From NCBI GenBank assembly GCA_963742405.1, contig CAVUMB010000008.1, positions 1 through 64,000 on the forward strand: a DNA stretch of 64,000 bases, read 5' to 3'. The stretch is from JAGVSR01 sp963742405. GTDB taxonomy: Bacteria; Pseudomonadota; Alphaproteobacteria; Rhizobiales; Hyphomicrobiaceae. Below the pieces are notes generated by a model that saw only the letters and a list, made by a program, of their open reading frames with translations, was not told the origin of the DNA and made no database searches. Below, in pieces: positions 1 through 9,222 of the stretch. A program made the translations under genes and the position numbers. Numbering within the stretch: the first letter of the stretch is position 1; each line of letters opens with the position of its first letter.

Positions 1-1181
1 ACGCCGACATGGGGCACTTTGGACGCAATTACATCAGACTTGGTTGGTTTGGGATTGTCTTGCCTGTGCCTTGTCCTGAATTACTTCGGACAAGGCGCGC
101 TCTTGCTCAATGATCCCGCAGCGATCGAGAACACGTTTTTTCGGCTGGGCCCCGACTGGTCACAGTACCTTCTTGTACTGTTTGCAACCGCGGCAACCGT
201 CATTGCATCTCAGTCGATCATCACAGGTGTTTCTCTCTCACCCAGCAAGCCATCCAGCTCGGCTTTTTGCCGAGTATGCGGGTGCTACATACCAAAAGCG
301 AGGAGCGGGGACAGATTTACATTCCACTCGTCAACTGGTTGCTCGCTCTCGTCACTCTCACGGCTGTTGTTGGATTTGGGAGTTCGGAGAGACTTGCAGG
401 GGCCTACGGCATTGCCGTGTCTCTGCTGATGGCCCTAACAACAATTCTCGCGACACTGATTGCGCTGCGGTGGGGTTTCAATCCGGTTCTGATTGCCGTC
501 GTCAACGGATTTTCTTGCTCATCGATTTGATCTTCTTGTCTGCGAACTCGGTGAAACTTCTGGAGGGTGGCTGTTTCCACTGACGCTCGCGGCGGTGGTC
601 GTGTTTCTCATGCTGACATGGCGAACAGGCCAGCGACTTATCTAGGGTGCCCGGTCAGAATTGAGACAGGATGAGAGCACCTTCCTAAACAGCATCGCCA
701 GTTCGCCACCCGTTCGCCTCCCGGGCAACGGCGGGCATTCCTTACTCCCGCAACTAGCGGCATCCCTCTCATTCTGGCGCACCATATGAAGCACACCCGT
801 GCCCTGCATGAACGTGTCCTCTTTGTTTCGATCCGCTTCACTGAATTGCCCCGCGAAGACCTCGAGGAGCGATTTAAAGTTGAACCGTTAACAAGTTCGA
901 TTACGCGGATTATTCTCTATTTTGGTTTCATGGAGACGCCCGATGTTCCCGCGGCCTTGAAACTTGCTACTGAGCGCGGCGCGATTGCTGGGTACCATCT
1001 GAGTGAGATGTCCTACTACGTCGGCCGAGAGACACTGATCCCCACACGGCAAGTGCCCGGTATGGCCCAATGGAGGGAAGGAATTTATGCTTTTGTAAAG
1101 CGTAACGCGGAACGGTCGGCCGCATATTTCTGCATTCCTGCGAAGCAGGTCATTGAGATCGGTATTGAGATTGAGATTTGA
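1..1181 (+). pseudogene. kup: kup potassium transporter, decayed, 5' end outside window
   Basis: Kup/HAK family proton-potassium symporters are inner-membrane uptake systems of about 630 residues. Pieces of the C-terminal half follow each other in the right order but in different frames: membrane segments at 30-240, a stretch beginning RVLHTKSEERGQIYIPLVNW (276 on), the last helix ending TWRTGQRLI at a TAG (643-645), the linker 646-720, and the cytoplasmic C-terminal domain 740-1181 (frame open from ATG 786), with LHERVLF and GFMETPDVPAAL. At least four frame changes plus the internal stop make this a pseudogene rather than one sequencing error. Next to it lie transposon and integrase relics, which fits a degraded accessory region. 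Confidence 0.85.
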
Positions 1182-1314
1182 ATGCGCTGCGTCGGAGCAC
1201 GTAGACTGGCACAAGTTTGAAAAGCAAGGCATAAGTGTTGATGTCGGACACGGTGTGCCAGCGCGTGATTTTTGATCGTCGTGCATTCCACATGAAAAAG
1301 TGAAGTCCTCAGTT

Positions 1315-1533
1315 ATGCCCTTCCTCAACGCGGACGAGCGCGAGATGCTCTATCTGATCTCTAGTCATTCTGTCGTTCCGGTCCCGCTGTTCAAACCGGT
1401 CACCGATGACCTTGAGGCAAAGCGCCTGGTGGAGCTGGATAGACACGGCGTGTGGCGTCTCACCAAGCGTGGGGAGGCCTTGATTTCATCGACACGCGTG
1501 CCGACGGCTGCGCAGCGAGTGATCCCACATTGA
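1315..1533 (+). CDS. Small hypothetical protein, winged-helix-like
   Basis: I do not recognise a family. The protein is about 72 residues from ATG 1315 (a GTG at 1300 would add five). The pattern LVELDRHGVWRLTKRGEALI resembles the wing and last helix of winged-helix DNA-binding domains. The 62-residue protein at 9757-9945 has the same plan (two Leu-rich helices, a short hairpin with G-x-W, then a final helix), so the two may be distant relatives. Neither start has a strong ribosome site. Function unknown; DNA binding is only a guess from shape. Confidence 0.45.
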   Translation: MPFLNADEREMLYLISSHSVVPVPLFKPVTDDLEAKRLVELDRHGVWRLTKRGEALISSTRVPTAAQRVIPH

Positions 1534-1744
1534 ACGGTCGATCCCCATGGTTCTCTGCGTGAGCGGGAGTGCCCATTTTCGCTACTCACATGGGGACCGC
1601 GGCGATGATTTGCTAAACCTCAACGCTTGTCAGGCAAGAAATGTACGAGTGGCTTCGTGACGAAAGGACCGAATAACGTTAGCCCGTCGAAGCTTTAGGG
1701 TCAGGTTGCGTGTGTTTTGAGGGGGCACACAGGGGGACCGGCCC

Positions 1745-2148
1745 AATGTTTGGTGGCAGCGCGACGCCAAGGCTACTCAATCCGGCTCTCAAAATATATC
1801 CGAGGTCTACAGTCTCGCGTCAGACTTCGCCTATGCACGAAATCCATGGGTGTTGCATCGCATTATCCAGGTTGCGGCGACGCGCATAATTGTAGATTTC
1901 CAGGGTCAGCCGCGCTCTCGCCTGGATTGGGCCAGACTTGGCCGAGACGGGTGGGGTTCTTCCTTCAAGGCGTATGCTTCTATTCCGAAGCGACCATGCG
2001 CAGGATCGCTACCGAGTGGGCCTCATTAGCAGAAGCCCGCAGCGGTGAAGCTCCGTCATTCACACGCCGACGATGAACGCGACTTACTGGGGCTCGGTCC
2101 AACTTACACACGCGCCGACGTCATGGCGTCTTTTCGACGACGGGCCTT
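1745..2148 (+). pseudogene. Relic of a chromosomal or mobile-element gene with a J-domain-like end
   Basis: One frame (1745-2028) reads a well-formed protein stretch with SLASDFAYARNPWVLHRII and RLDWARLGRDGWGSSFKAYA, then hits TAG. In the same frame, 2045-2140 reads DLLGLGPTYTRADVMASFRR, which looks like the first helices of a DnaJ-type J domain. The left end of IS21 begins at 2149, just where the HPD part of a J domain would follow. No start codon is visible. I read it as the remnant of one gene broken by a stop and by IS21. The family assignment is tentative. Confidence 0.35.
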
Positions 2149-2217
2149 TGTAAAAGCCGGAGCAATACTACCTCGCAGAAGCGGCCGATTTGTTCGGTTG
2201 CGCCGGAGTAAAAATCC
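2149..2217 (+). repeat. IS21 left terminal repeats
   Basis: Two direct copies of a GCCGGAG core sit at 2156-2168 and 2202-2217, the outer one opening with TGT at 2149. They match, in inverse orientation, the repeats at 4609-4655. These are presumed binding sites for the IstA transposase. Confidence 0.75.
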
Positions 2218-2261
2218 GGCAGCTGGAAGCCCTGTGCCGCGTCGGCAGAGGGCGGCGGGGG

Positions 2262-3760
2262 ATGAAGACAGTGGAGCTTTACGCGAAGGTTCGGTACGCG
2301 GTTCAGATCGAGGGGTTGAGCGAGCGGGCGGCGGCGGACGGTTCGGGATCGATCCCCGAACAGTTGCCAAGATGATGACGTTCTCGGTGCCGCCGGGCTA
2401 CGTGCGCACGAAGCCGCCGGTGCGGCCGAAGCTCGATGCGTTCATCGCCATCATCGACGCGATCCTGGCCGACGACAAAGACCGGCCGAAGAAGCAGCAG
2501 CACACGGCCAAGCGGATCTTCGAGCGGCTGCGGGACGAGCACGGCTTCACGGGCGGCATCACGATCGTGAAGGACTACGTGGCGGGCTGGCGGCAGCGGG
2601 CCAGGAGATGTTCGTGCCGCTGGTGCATCCGCCGGGGCATGCGCAGGCCGACTTCGGCGAGGCGATCGGCGTCATCGGCGGCGTCGAGCGCAAGATCCAT
2701 TATCTCGCATTCGACCTGCCGCACTCCGACGCCATCTTCGTGGTGGCCTATCCGGCCGAGACGACGGAGGCGTTCTGCGACGGCCACGTGCAGGCGTTCG
2801 ACGTTCTTCGGCGGCGTGCCGCAGTCGATCCTCTACGACAACACCAAGATCGCGGTGGCCCGCATCCTGGGTGACGGCAAGCGGCAGCGCACGCGCGTGT
2901 TCAGCGAGCTGCAATCGCATTACCTGTTCCAGGATCGGTTCGGCCGCCCGGCAAGGGCAACGACAAGGGCAAGGTCGAGGGGCTGGTCGGCTACGCGCGG
3001 CGCAACTTCATGGTGCCGATCCCGGTGTTCGACAGCTTCGAGGCGTTGAACGCGCATCTGCTGGAGTGCTGCCGCAAGCGCATGAGCGATCGCCTGCGCG
3101 GCCACGCCGAGACGATCGGCGAGCGTCTGGAGCGCGATCTGGCCGCCTTCCAGACGCCGCTGCCGCCGCCCTACGATGCCTGCGAGAAGAGGCCGGGCAG
3201 CGTCTCCTCGCTGTCGCTGGTGCGCTACCGGCGCAACGACTACTCGGTGCCGACGAGCTTCGGGCACCGCGAGGTGCTGGTCCGCGGCTACGTGCACGAG
3301 GTGGTCATCGCCTGCGGCACGGAGATCATCGCCCGGCATCCCCGCTCCTACGAGCGGGAGGACTTCGTGTTCGATCCGCTGCACTACCTGGCGCTGATCG
3401 AGCAGAAGATCAACGCGCTCGACCAGGCCGCCCCGCTGGCCGGTTGGAAGCTGCCGGAGGAGTTCGCCACGCTGCGCCGCCTGCTCGAGGCCCGCATGGG
3501 CAAAAAGGGCAAGCGCGAGTTCGTGCAGGTGCTGCGCCTGATGGAGGCGTTCCGGATCGACGACGTGACCGCCGCCGTCCGCGATGCGATCGCACGCGGC
3601 GCCGATCGGCTTCGATGCCATCAAGCATCTGGTGCTGTGCCGCATCGAGCGGCGCCCGCCACGCCTCGACATGACGATCTATCCCTATCTGCCGAAGGCG
3701 ACGGTCGCGACGACATCGGCGCGCTCGTACATGGAGCTTCTGGCGGGAGCGGCGTCATGA
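2262..3760 (+). pseudogene. istA: istA, IS21 transposase, frameshifted
   Basis: IstA is the DDE transposase of IS21 elements, normally about 500 residues. ATG 2262 opens with MKTVELYAKVRYAVQIEGLS, the usual N-terminal helix-turn-helix region. The product then continues through frame changes near 2340, 2600, 2810, 2980 and 3605. Landmarks are QADFGEA in the rve catalytic core (about 2645), LYDNTKIAVARILGDG (about 2835), the C-terminal domain with SLVRYRRNDYSVP (about 3215) and the end SYMELLAGAAS with TGA at 3758. The stop overlaps the istB start (ATGA), as usual in this family. The total length fits a full-size protein once the frames are joined. Confidence 0.85.
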
Positions 3761-4551
3761 CCGACACGCCGCAGGTCCTGCTGGCCCACCACCTCAAGGC
3801 GCTGAAGCTGCCGACCTTCCTGCGCGAGTACGACAAGGTCGCCCGCCAGTGCGCCGCCGAAGGCGTCGACTATCCGCGCTACCTGCTGCGGCTGGCCGAG
3901 CTGGAGATGATCGAGCGCGAGCGGCGCATGGTCGAGCGCCGCATCAAGGCCGCCAAGTTCCCGACCGTGAAGAGCCTCGACAGCTTCGACTTCGCGGCGC
4001 TGCCGTCGCTTGAACAAGGCGCTGGTGATGGAGCTGGCGCGCTCGGAGTACGTCGAGCGCCGCGAGAACATCATCGCGGTCGGCAACTCCGGCACCGGCA
4101 AGAGCCACATCGCACTGGGGCTCGGCCTCGCCGCCTGCCAGAAGGGCCTGTCGGTCGGCTTCACCACCGCCGCGGCCATCGTGCACGAGCTGATCGAGGC
4201 CCGCGACGAGAAGCGGCTGCTGCGTCTGCAGCGCCAGCTCGCCGCCTACAAGCTGCTGATCGTCGACGAGCTCGGCTACGTGCCGCTGTCGCAGACCGGC
4301 GCCGAGCTGCTGTTCGAGGTGTTCTCGCAGCGCTACGAGCGCGGCAGCACGATCGTCACCAGCAATCTGCCGTTCGACGAGTGGACATCCGTGTTCGGCT
4401 CCGAGCGCCTGACCGGCGCGCTGCTCGACCGGCTGACCCACCACGTCCACATCCTCGAGATGAACGGCGACAGCTACCGGCTCGCCCACTCCAAGCGCCG
4501 GTCACGCCGGCCACGGCCGAGCCGCCACCGAATGACCCTCCAGAGATGTAA
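3757..4551 (+). pseudogene. istB: istB, IS21 helper ATPase, frameshifted
   Basis: IstB is the AAA+ ATPase that helps IstA choose and capture target DNA. ATG 3757 overlaps the istA stop. Residues to about 4008 read the N-terminal helical domain (MTDTPQVLLAHHLKALKLP). After a frame change near 4010 comes the ATPase core: Walker A GNSGTGKSH (about 4083), Walker B LLIVDELGYVPL (about 4255) and the sensor-1 region TIVTSNLPFDEW (about 4351). The frame changes again near 4495, and a short tail ends at TAA 4549. About 265 residues when joined, normal for IstB. Confidence 0.85.
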
Positions 4552-4559
4552 GGATCGAA

Positions 4560-4597
4560 AAGCAAGAAGGCCCCCGATATCGGGGGCCTTCTTGCTT
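4560..4597. terminator. Perfect 38-nt palindrome behind istB, terminator-like
   Basis: A perfect inverted repeat centred between 4578 and 4579 (GATATC in the middle), with a GGCCCCC/GGGGGCC core and AAGCAAGAA/TTCTTGCTT outer arms. It lies 8 nt after the istB stop and inside the IS21 right end. It can form a strong hairpin and probably ends istB transcription or blocks read-through into the element. Confidence 0.75.
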
Positions 4598-4608
4598 GCG
4601 TCCGTGAT

Positions 4609-4655
4609 GGACTTTTGCTCCGGCCCGCCGCTGCAAAATCTCTCCGGCGTTGACA
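4609..4655 (-). repeat. IS21 right terminal repeats
   Basis: Inverse copies of the left repeats: inner GGACTTTTGCTCCGGC (4609-4624) and outer TCTCCGGCGTTGACA (4641-4655). They mark the right end of the element. The DNA beyond 4655 belongs to an IS3 transposase gene. Confidence 0.75.
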
Positions 4656-5582
4656 CATCTGCCTGTGCGGCGCACGCTGGAGACGCTCGGCATTCTGCCG
4701 GGCTCGTTCTATCGCTGGGTCGATCGCTATCAAACCGGCGGCGTCGAAGCCCTGGAAGACAAGCCGTCAAAGCCATCGCGCGTCTGGAACCGCATTCCCG
4801 ACGACGTGCGCCGGACGATCATTGAGATGGCGCTCGATGAGCCCGAGCTCTCACCACGTGAACTGGCGGCACGCTTCACCGATACCCAGAATTACTTCGT
4901 ATCGGAAGCCTCCGTCTATCGCCTGCTCAAGGCGCATGACCTCATCACCAGCCCGGCCTTCATCGTCATCAAGGCTGCGGATGAGTTCAAGGACAAGACC
5001 ACTGCAGTCAATCAGCTCTGGCAGACCGACTTCACCTACCTGAAGGTCATCGGCTGGGGCTGGTTCTATCTCTCGACCATCCTCGATGACTTCTCGCGCT
5101 ACATCATCGCCTGGAAGCTCTGCACCACAATGAAGGCCGAAGACGTCACCGACACCTTGCAGCTGGCGCTGGCCGCGTCAGGCTGCGACCAAGCCCGCGT
5201 CGTTCATAAGCCCCGCCTGTTGAGCGACAACGGCTCGAGCTACGTCTCGGCCGATCTTGCCGAATGGCTCGACGACAACGGCATGAGGCATGTGCGCGGC
5301 GCGCCCCATCACCCGCAAACCCAGGGTAAGATCGAGCGCTGGCATCAAACGCTGAAGAACCGGATCCTGCTGGAGAACTACTATCTACCCGGTGACCTCG
5401 CAGCCCAGATCGGACGCTTCGTCGAGCACTACAATCACCGCCGTTACCACGAGAGCCTGAAGAACCTAACCCCGGCCGACGTCTACTTCGGACGCGGCCA
5501 AACCATCCTGTTGCAAAGAGAAAGGATCAAACGCGACACCATCCGGAAACGACGATTGCAGCATCAATCGAAAGCCGCGTAA
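4650..5582 (+). CDS. IS3-family OrfB transposase, 5'-truncated by IS21
   Basis: DDE transposase with an rve-type core. The three catalytic positions are readable: first D in LWQTDFTYLKV, second D in LLSDNGSSY, and E in QTQGKIERWHQTL. The protein begins inside the usual helix-turn-helix part (HLPVRRTLETLGI), and no orfA precedes it because the right tip of IS21 lies directly upstream. The first two codons of the open frame (4650-4655) are IS21 end sequence. The rest of the 310-residue frame is intact. A possible IS3 right end is the stretch TGTCTCAAAG...GACGGACA near 5630-5655, not confirmed. Without orfA and its left end it cannot move by itself. Confidence 0.85.
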   Translation: MTHLPVRRTLETLGILPGSFYRWVDRYQTGGVEALEDKPSKPSRVWNRIPDDVRRTIIEMALDEPELSPRELAARFTDTQNYFVSEASVYRLLKAHDLITSPAFIVIKAADEFKDKTTAVNQLWQTDFTYLKVIGWGWFYLSTILDDFSRYIIAWKLCTTMKAEDVTDTLQLALAASGCDQARVVHKPRLLSDNGSSYVSADLAEWLDDNGMRHVRGAPHHPQTQGKIERWHQTLKNRILLENYYLPGDLAAQIGRFVEHYNHRRYHESLKNLTPADVYFGRGQTILLQRERIKRDTIRKRRLQHQSKAA

Positions 5583-5912
5583 CATCCAACCCAGATGACC
5601 CCGAGCCTCCGCTCGCTCACGCCGCAAGCTGTCTCAAAGCATTCGACGACGGACACTCCATACGCTGTCGCGAAAACGCCTTCACTACTATGAAAATCAT
5701 ACGAGCATTAGATGTCAGCGCCATTGAACCCAGCCCACTTCTCCACACGTTGTTATTTTCGCAGATGCAAACTCTTCTTGCTGCGAAGCGGCGAGCAGCC
5801 TGTCTCATTTGCGAATTCTCGTTCGCGCACAGGCTGAACTCGCACGGTGCAGTGCACGCTTCTGGTTCATCCCCGACAATCGCGACAAATCGTCTAGAAA
5901 CTGCTAAATGCT
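5583..5912. other. Intergenic, no gene seen
   Basis: About 330 nt between the IS3 fragment and the DUF4239 gene. The first 75 nt may include the IS3 right end. I see no convincing coding stretch, RNA or clear terminator in the remainder. Confidence 0.5.
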
Positions 5913-6731
5913 CTACTTCATTGAATTAAGCACCTGCTCAAGAAATCGATCGAAGTACGCCACGGTGATTAAACCTTGTCGCGCAAATTCGATATCCGTG
6001 ATGATGTAGAGGGCAAGGGACATTGCCGCCGCGAACGTCACCATATGAACGATGCTTCTCTTTTCTGCCGCGCCCATGCCAAATCCGGCGAGCAGTGAGC
6101 CGCCCAACCCCAGCCCAAACAACATCACGTAGATGATCCGTGGTGGATGCCTCTCATTAGCTCCGGCCCGCTCTCGCGCGGCCTCGTAGGCTCCGTTGAG
6201 CGCCGGAAGGATCAAGTTGCACGGCGATGTCGTTGGTGCCCGACTGCAGGCTGCGACCGCGCCATCCCAAACCTCGGTTCGCACTTCGGCAATTTTAGCC
6301 AGCTGCGTTGCATCATATATGGAGGTGTCTTCGGCGATCGAAAAGCCAATTGGCATCCGATAGAGCTTCAGACGTTCCGAAAGATAGGTCTTAAGCTTCG
6401 CTCTCAATTCGATCTTGGACGGCTCATCCAGCATACCCAATCGAAAGTAAGCGGTGCTCACAGCATTGGCCTCATCTATAATCAAGGTTCGGCGCTCATC
6501 AAATCTCTGCAGTGCGCCTGAAAGAGTGAAGGCCAGCAGCAAGCCCATCAGAGCAAACACGGCACCTTCAACAGCGCTTAGCCCGGCCATCGCAGCACTG
6601 CCTTCGTCAGACAAGCGCCGCAAACCCAACCGCCGCCCAAGCTCCATAAGAAGAAGTGACCCAGCGAACATCGCCAGTGCGGCCCCTACGGCAAACAGAA
6701 GGAACAACATGCGTGCGGCCTCATCGTTCAT
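5913..6731 (-). CDS. Bestrophin-like DUF4239 membrane protein
   Basis: 272 residues. Two N-terminal membrane segments (about 8-30 and 55-75, with AVEGAVFALMGLLLAFTLSG) are followed by a soluble middle region (about 80-200) with FDERRTLIIDEANAVSTAYF, and two C-terminal membrane segments (about 205-250). This order and the FDERR...EANAVSTAY motif are typical of DUF4239, a family distantly likened to bestrophin channels. The biochemical function is unknown. Start ATG at 6731. It stands alone between an IS3 fragment and an integrase relic, which suggests it arrived with the accessory segment. Confidence 0.8.
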   Translation of the reverse strand: MNDEAARMLFLLFAVGAALAMFAGSLLLMELGRRLGLRRLSDEGSAAMAGLSAVEGAVFALMGLLLAFTLSGALQRFDERRTLIIDEANAVSTAYFRLGMLDEPSKIELRAKLKTYLSERLKLYRMPIGFSIAEDTSIYDATQLAKIAEVRTEVWDGAVAACSRAPTTSPCNLILPALNGAYEAARERAGANERHPPRIIYVMLFGLGLGGSLLAGFGMGAAEKRSIVHMVTFAAAMSLALYIITDIEFARQGLITVAYFDRFLEQVLNSMK

Positions 6732-6934
6732 TTTCAGTGTCCCTGTTTTCTAGGGCACTTACTGCATGAATTGGAAGCTCCGTCTATTTTGCAATTCCAA
6801 ACGAGGTCCCTGGGCTCCGCGGATTGGTTCTTGCTGTCGGCCGACCCGCATCAATGTCGCCCCAATACTGAGCTCGATAGGGCAGTCAGCCAACGGCAAA
6901 TGGCGTTCCGTATAGAACAACCCGGCCTCTGAAT

Positions 6935-7037
6935 GTGATCTCAACCGTTGGCGGTTCGCTGAGAGACGTGCAGATGTTGGCTGGCCATAGCGCTCTCAGC
7001 ACAACTGAGCGCTACATTGAGGCAGATGCGGAAGCTT
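6935..7037 (+). pseudogene. Tyrosine recombinase C-terminal relic, copy 1
   Basis: Reads STVGGSLRDVQMLAGHSAL then STTERYIEADAEA. This is the end of a phage-type integrase, containing the conserved His of the GH-x-x-L motif and the active-site Tyr (ERYIE). Nothing upstream continues the integrase. Two further degraded copies lie at 12911-13002 and 15513-15635. Confidence 0.75.
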
Positions 7038-7080
7038 GCCTTGCGGCTCCCTGTTCGCTCGCTCGGTTCGAAAGACAAAA

Positions 7081-7107
7081 AAAAGCTCCCGTTTCCAGGA
7101 GCCTTTT
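7081..7107 (+). terminator. Terminator-like hairpin
   Basis: AAAAGCTCC and GGAGCCTTTT form a stem around a short loop, followed by a small T-run. A-run before and T-run after would let it act in both directions. It lies between integrase relic 1 and the converging DUF1269 gene. Confidence 0.5.
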
Positions 7108-7266
7108 CGCCTGCCGAGCGACCCTTTTATCCAGCCCCCGCTGCTAGACCGCTTCGGCAAGTCTTCAAATGTCGAGCAAAACCACTTCGCTGTCCAGCCC
7201 ATGGGCTCACAAACAGCACCGTAACTCTGACCCTCGACAGAATTCTCGATGCTGCAACCGGGTGAC

Positions 7267-7779
7267 TCAGGTCGTGGCCTGTGGTTGGGCGGCCTGCGCA
7301 CTCGCGAGAGCCGCCTTGAGTGCTTCCTCTTTGGTCTCGTCGAATGAGCTTCGCAAAACCTTTCCACTTGTCCCGGCTAGCTCTGCCATCACTTTGTCGA
7401 CGGTCATCTTTCGGATTAGTAGGAAGAGGGCAGCATTTCCTGAGTGCAGCGTCGTCGCGACATCCTTCATGAATTTGTCATCGATGCCCAGATCCGTGAG
7501 TTTTCCGCCAAGTGCACCGCTCGCGGCCCCAACTGCGGCGCCAATCAATGGCATCATAAAAATCAGTCCAACAAGTGAACCCCACAGCGCGCCCGATGCA
7601 GCCCCCATCGCCACGGGCTGGAAGACCTGATTGAGTTTAACGTTGCCGTCTGGCTGCTTAATCGCAACTACCGCATCACCTAAATCAATTAGATACTCTT
7701 TCTGCATAGCCAGAAGCCTCTTACGAACTTCTTCGGCTTCCGCTTCTGTCGCATACTCAATAACCAGCAGATCGGCCAT
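7267..7779 (-). CDS. DUF1269 family protein with a glycine-zipper segment
   Basis: 170 residues. The N-terminal domain (1-60, MADLLVIEYATEAEAEEV) has a ferredoxin-like look. A glycine- and alanine-rich membrane stretch follows (about 72-110, GAASGALWGSLVG and GAAVGAASGALGG), then a soluble C-terminal half with LFLLIRKMTVDKVMAEL. This is the usual DUF1269 layout; the family is often linked to stress or conjugation-type loci, but no activity is known. A GAGTGAAAA-type ribosome site lies just before ATG 7779. No operon partner on this strand. Confidence 0.8.
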   Translation of the reverse strand: MADLLVIEYATEAEAEEVRKRLLAMQKEYLIDLGDAVVAIKQPDGNVKLNQVFQPVAMGAASGALWGSLVGLIFMMPLIGAAVGAASGALGGKLTDLGIDDKFMKDVATTLHSGNAALFLLIRKMTVDKVMAELAGTSGKVLRSSFDETKEEALKAALASAQAAQPQATT

Positions 7780-8055
7780 TTTTCACTCCTTTACGCGCAC
7801 ATGACGCTTGGTAAGCATGGGCTCACCTTGATGTATTGTGCTGTCGCCCGATGGCGCGCGCAACTGATAGCGGCATTATTTTACAATTTCGCATCCGCTC
7901 GACGTCAGCGGTGCGCACGAGTGAGACTAGCGTAAAGGCGCCGACAGCGCTAAGGCCAGGCTTAAGTCAGGCAAGCATTCGTTCAAATGAGAATGGCGAT
8001 ACCGTCGGTTCGGGTCGTCACGTAAGCAGCCGTCGGGCGACATGCGGGTAACGCC

Positions 8056-8214
8056 GAGGTGCAGGCCATCTACGCGGCGCTTGAATGATTGAAATACGGC
8101 ACCTACGGAAATTGCGCCCGGTGTGGAGCGACGATTTCCGAAGAGCGGCTCAACGTCCTCCCACATACGCCGTTGTGCAAGACCTGCGCACGCGAGGTCT
8201 CACAGAAGAAATGA
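8056..8214 (+). pseudogene. DksA/TraR zinc-finger C-terminal relic
   Basis: The frame reads EVQAIYAALE, an in-frame TGA (8086-8088), then LKYGTYGNCARCGATISEER and LPHTPLCKTCAREVSQKK before TGA 8212. CARC and CKTC are the four zinc ligands of DksA/TraR proteins, RNA-polymerase-binding regulators. The coiled-coil N-terminal part is not readable upstream, and the TGA sits where an Arg or Lys is normal. A 41-residue piece could still start at TTG 8089. I read it as a relic. Confidence 0.7.
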
Positions 8215-8446
8215 GCTCGGCTACCGTCCAACGCCGCCAACAGAAAGATACCCTGCATTCGACGCACAAACTCAACAGTTGGCCAGTGATGAAGTGACCG
8301 CCACGGCTGGCATGCCATAGAGCGCGCACTCCACTCGGCACTAAATCCATATCAGCTGCCTTCGCAAAACCGTAACGAACTGGGCGTAGCCGTACCTATC
8401 AGCATGCTCATTGACCGCGCTCCGCGGCACAGAATGGAGAGCTGCA

Positions 8447-8665
8447 ATGGACACCTTACAGTTTCGAGATCTTCTGGAAATTAAGTTCAAGAATTTTCAC
8501 ACGTGCAATTTTGACGAGATGCAGCCGCGGTGGGTCGTTGGCCAGATCGTCGACTGCAGTTCTGACGCTTGGCCACTGGTGCAGTTATCAGATGGACAAA
8601 TCACAGAACTTCGACCGTACATGGAATGGCGTCGACTGGGTGGATTTGCCGCCAATGACGCTTGA
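8447..8665 (+). CDS. Unknown 72-aa protein, copy A of a duplicated pair
   Basis: Starts MDTLQFRDLLEIKFKNFH and contains CSSDAWPLVQLSDGQIT followed by RPYMEWRRL. ATG 8447 has a good ribosome site (AATGGAGAG, 6 nt upstream). The protein at 15892-16110 is nearly the same over its whole length, and the leader and 3' hairpin are also shared. I recognise no family. The middle (WVVGQIVDCSSDAWPLVQLSDG) reads like a small beta-barrel, but this is only an impression. Conservation of the coding frame between two copies otherwise diverging around them supports a real gene. Confidence 0.7.
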   Translation: MDTLQFRDLLEIKFKNFHTCNFDEMQPRWVVGQIVDCSSDAWPLVQLSDGQITELRPYMEWRRLGGFAANDA

Positions 8666-8707
8666 ATTCGCAACCCAATTTGACTGGCGCGACCTGACAC
8701 AAAAAGT

Positions 8708-8735
8708 AACGGCGACCTCTTTTGAAGCCGCCGTT
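8708..8735 (+). terminator. Hairpin behind copy A
   Basis: AACGGCG (8708-8714) and CGCCGTT (8729-8735) form a 7-bp stem 40 nt after the stop of copy A. The same design occurs at 8914-8941 and, weaker, at 16154-16181 behind copy B. Terminator is the likeliest role although no long T-run follows. Confidence 0.5.
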
Positions 8736-8780
8736 CTGCTTCCACCAAAGGACAGGGGTGTCTGGGTAGTTGCGCCGTAA

Positions 8781-9222
8781 TCATGCCGCTTGCTGCGCTG
8801 GAGTAACGACGTTCGCGGCCTTGGTATACCCAGCTTCGACACAACCAATCCCAATGGGTGACAATGGCCGCAGGCACGCGCCTCGAAGGGTTGGTGGACT
8901 TGCTGCGAAATGAAACGGCGGCTCCGCGCGAAGCCGCCGTTCTAAATAAAACCGACGCTGTATATTACAGTTTCACAGCCCGTATCGAAAAATACCTCGT
9001 TATCCATCGACAATACACTCGTGTGAAGTACGTACCGCCCGCGCTCCCAAAACGGCGCCACCACAGATCTGATCTTTTGGCTGCTCAAATCTGCAGCAGA
9101 GGTGGGCAAATTAAGTGCAAACGCACCTCCCAAAACACATGGTTCGTCAGCGAGTGTCGGGTTATGATTTCAAACATTTCTTGCAGTGCTGAGGTCGTTG
9201 CGCGTTCGGAGGCCTGTAGACC
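8781..9222. other. Intergenic, no gene; holds one perfect hairpin
   Basis: About 440 nt without a convincing gene. Its one clear structure is a perfect 10-bp stem, AACGGCGGCT (8914-8923) with AGCCGCCGTT (8932-8941), followed by TCTAAATAAA. It belongs to the same hairpin family as 8708-8735 and probably ends an older transcript. Confidence 0.5.

Larger units (their letters stand above)
2149..4655 (+). mobile_element. IS21-family insertion sequence (istA-istB), complete ends, broken genes
   Basis: The element carries istA and istB in the usual overlapping order and is bounded by matching ends. The left tip reads TGTAAAAGCCGGAGC (2149-2163). The right tip, reverse-complemented, reads TGTCAACGCCGGAGA (4641-4655). 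A second, inner repeat pair lies at 2202-2217 and 4609-4624 and matches at 14 of 16 positions. Multiple terminal repeats starting with TGT are typical of IS21. No target-site duplication is visible: the left flank is the J-domain relic, the right flank is the inside of an IS3 transposase gene. Both transposition genes are frameshifted, so the copy as read is inactive. Confidence 0.85.

Noticed and set aside
1717..2076. Open frame of 119 codons
   Set aside because: It overlaps in another frame the stretch that reads sensible protein (1745-2028), is Arg/Cys-rich and has no ribosome site.
2262..4551. Programmed frameshifting in istA/istB
   Set aside because: IS21 elements do not use it inside istA, there are too many changes, and no slippery heptamer with a following structure was seen.
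5690..5929. Open frame of 79 codons on the plus strand
   Set aside because: No ribosome site, odd composition, and it runs into the 3' end of the DUF4239 gene on the other strand.
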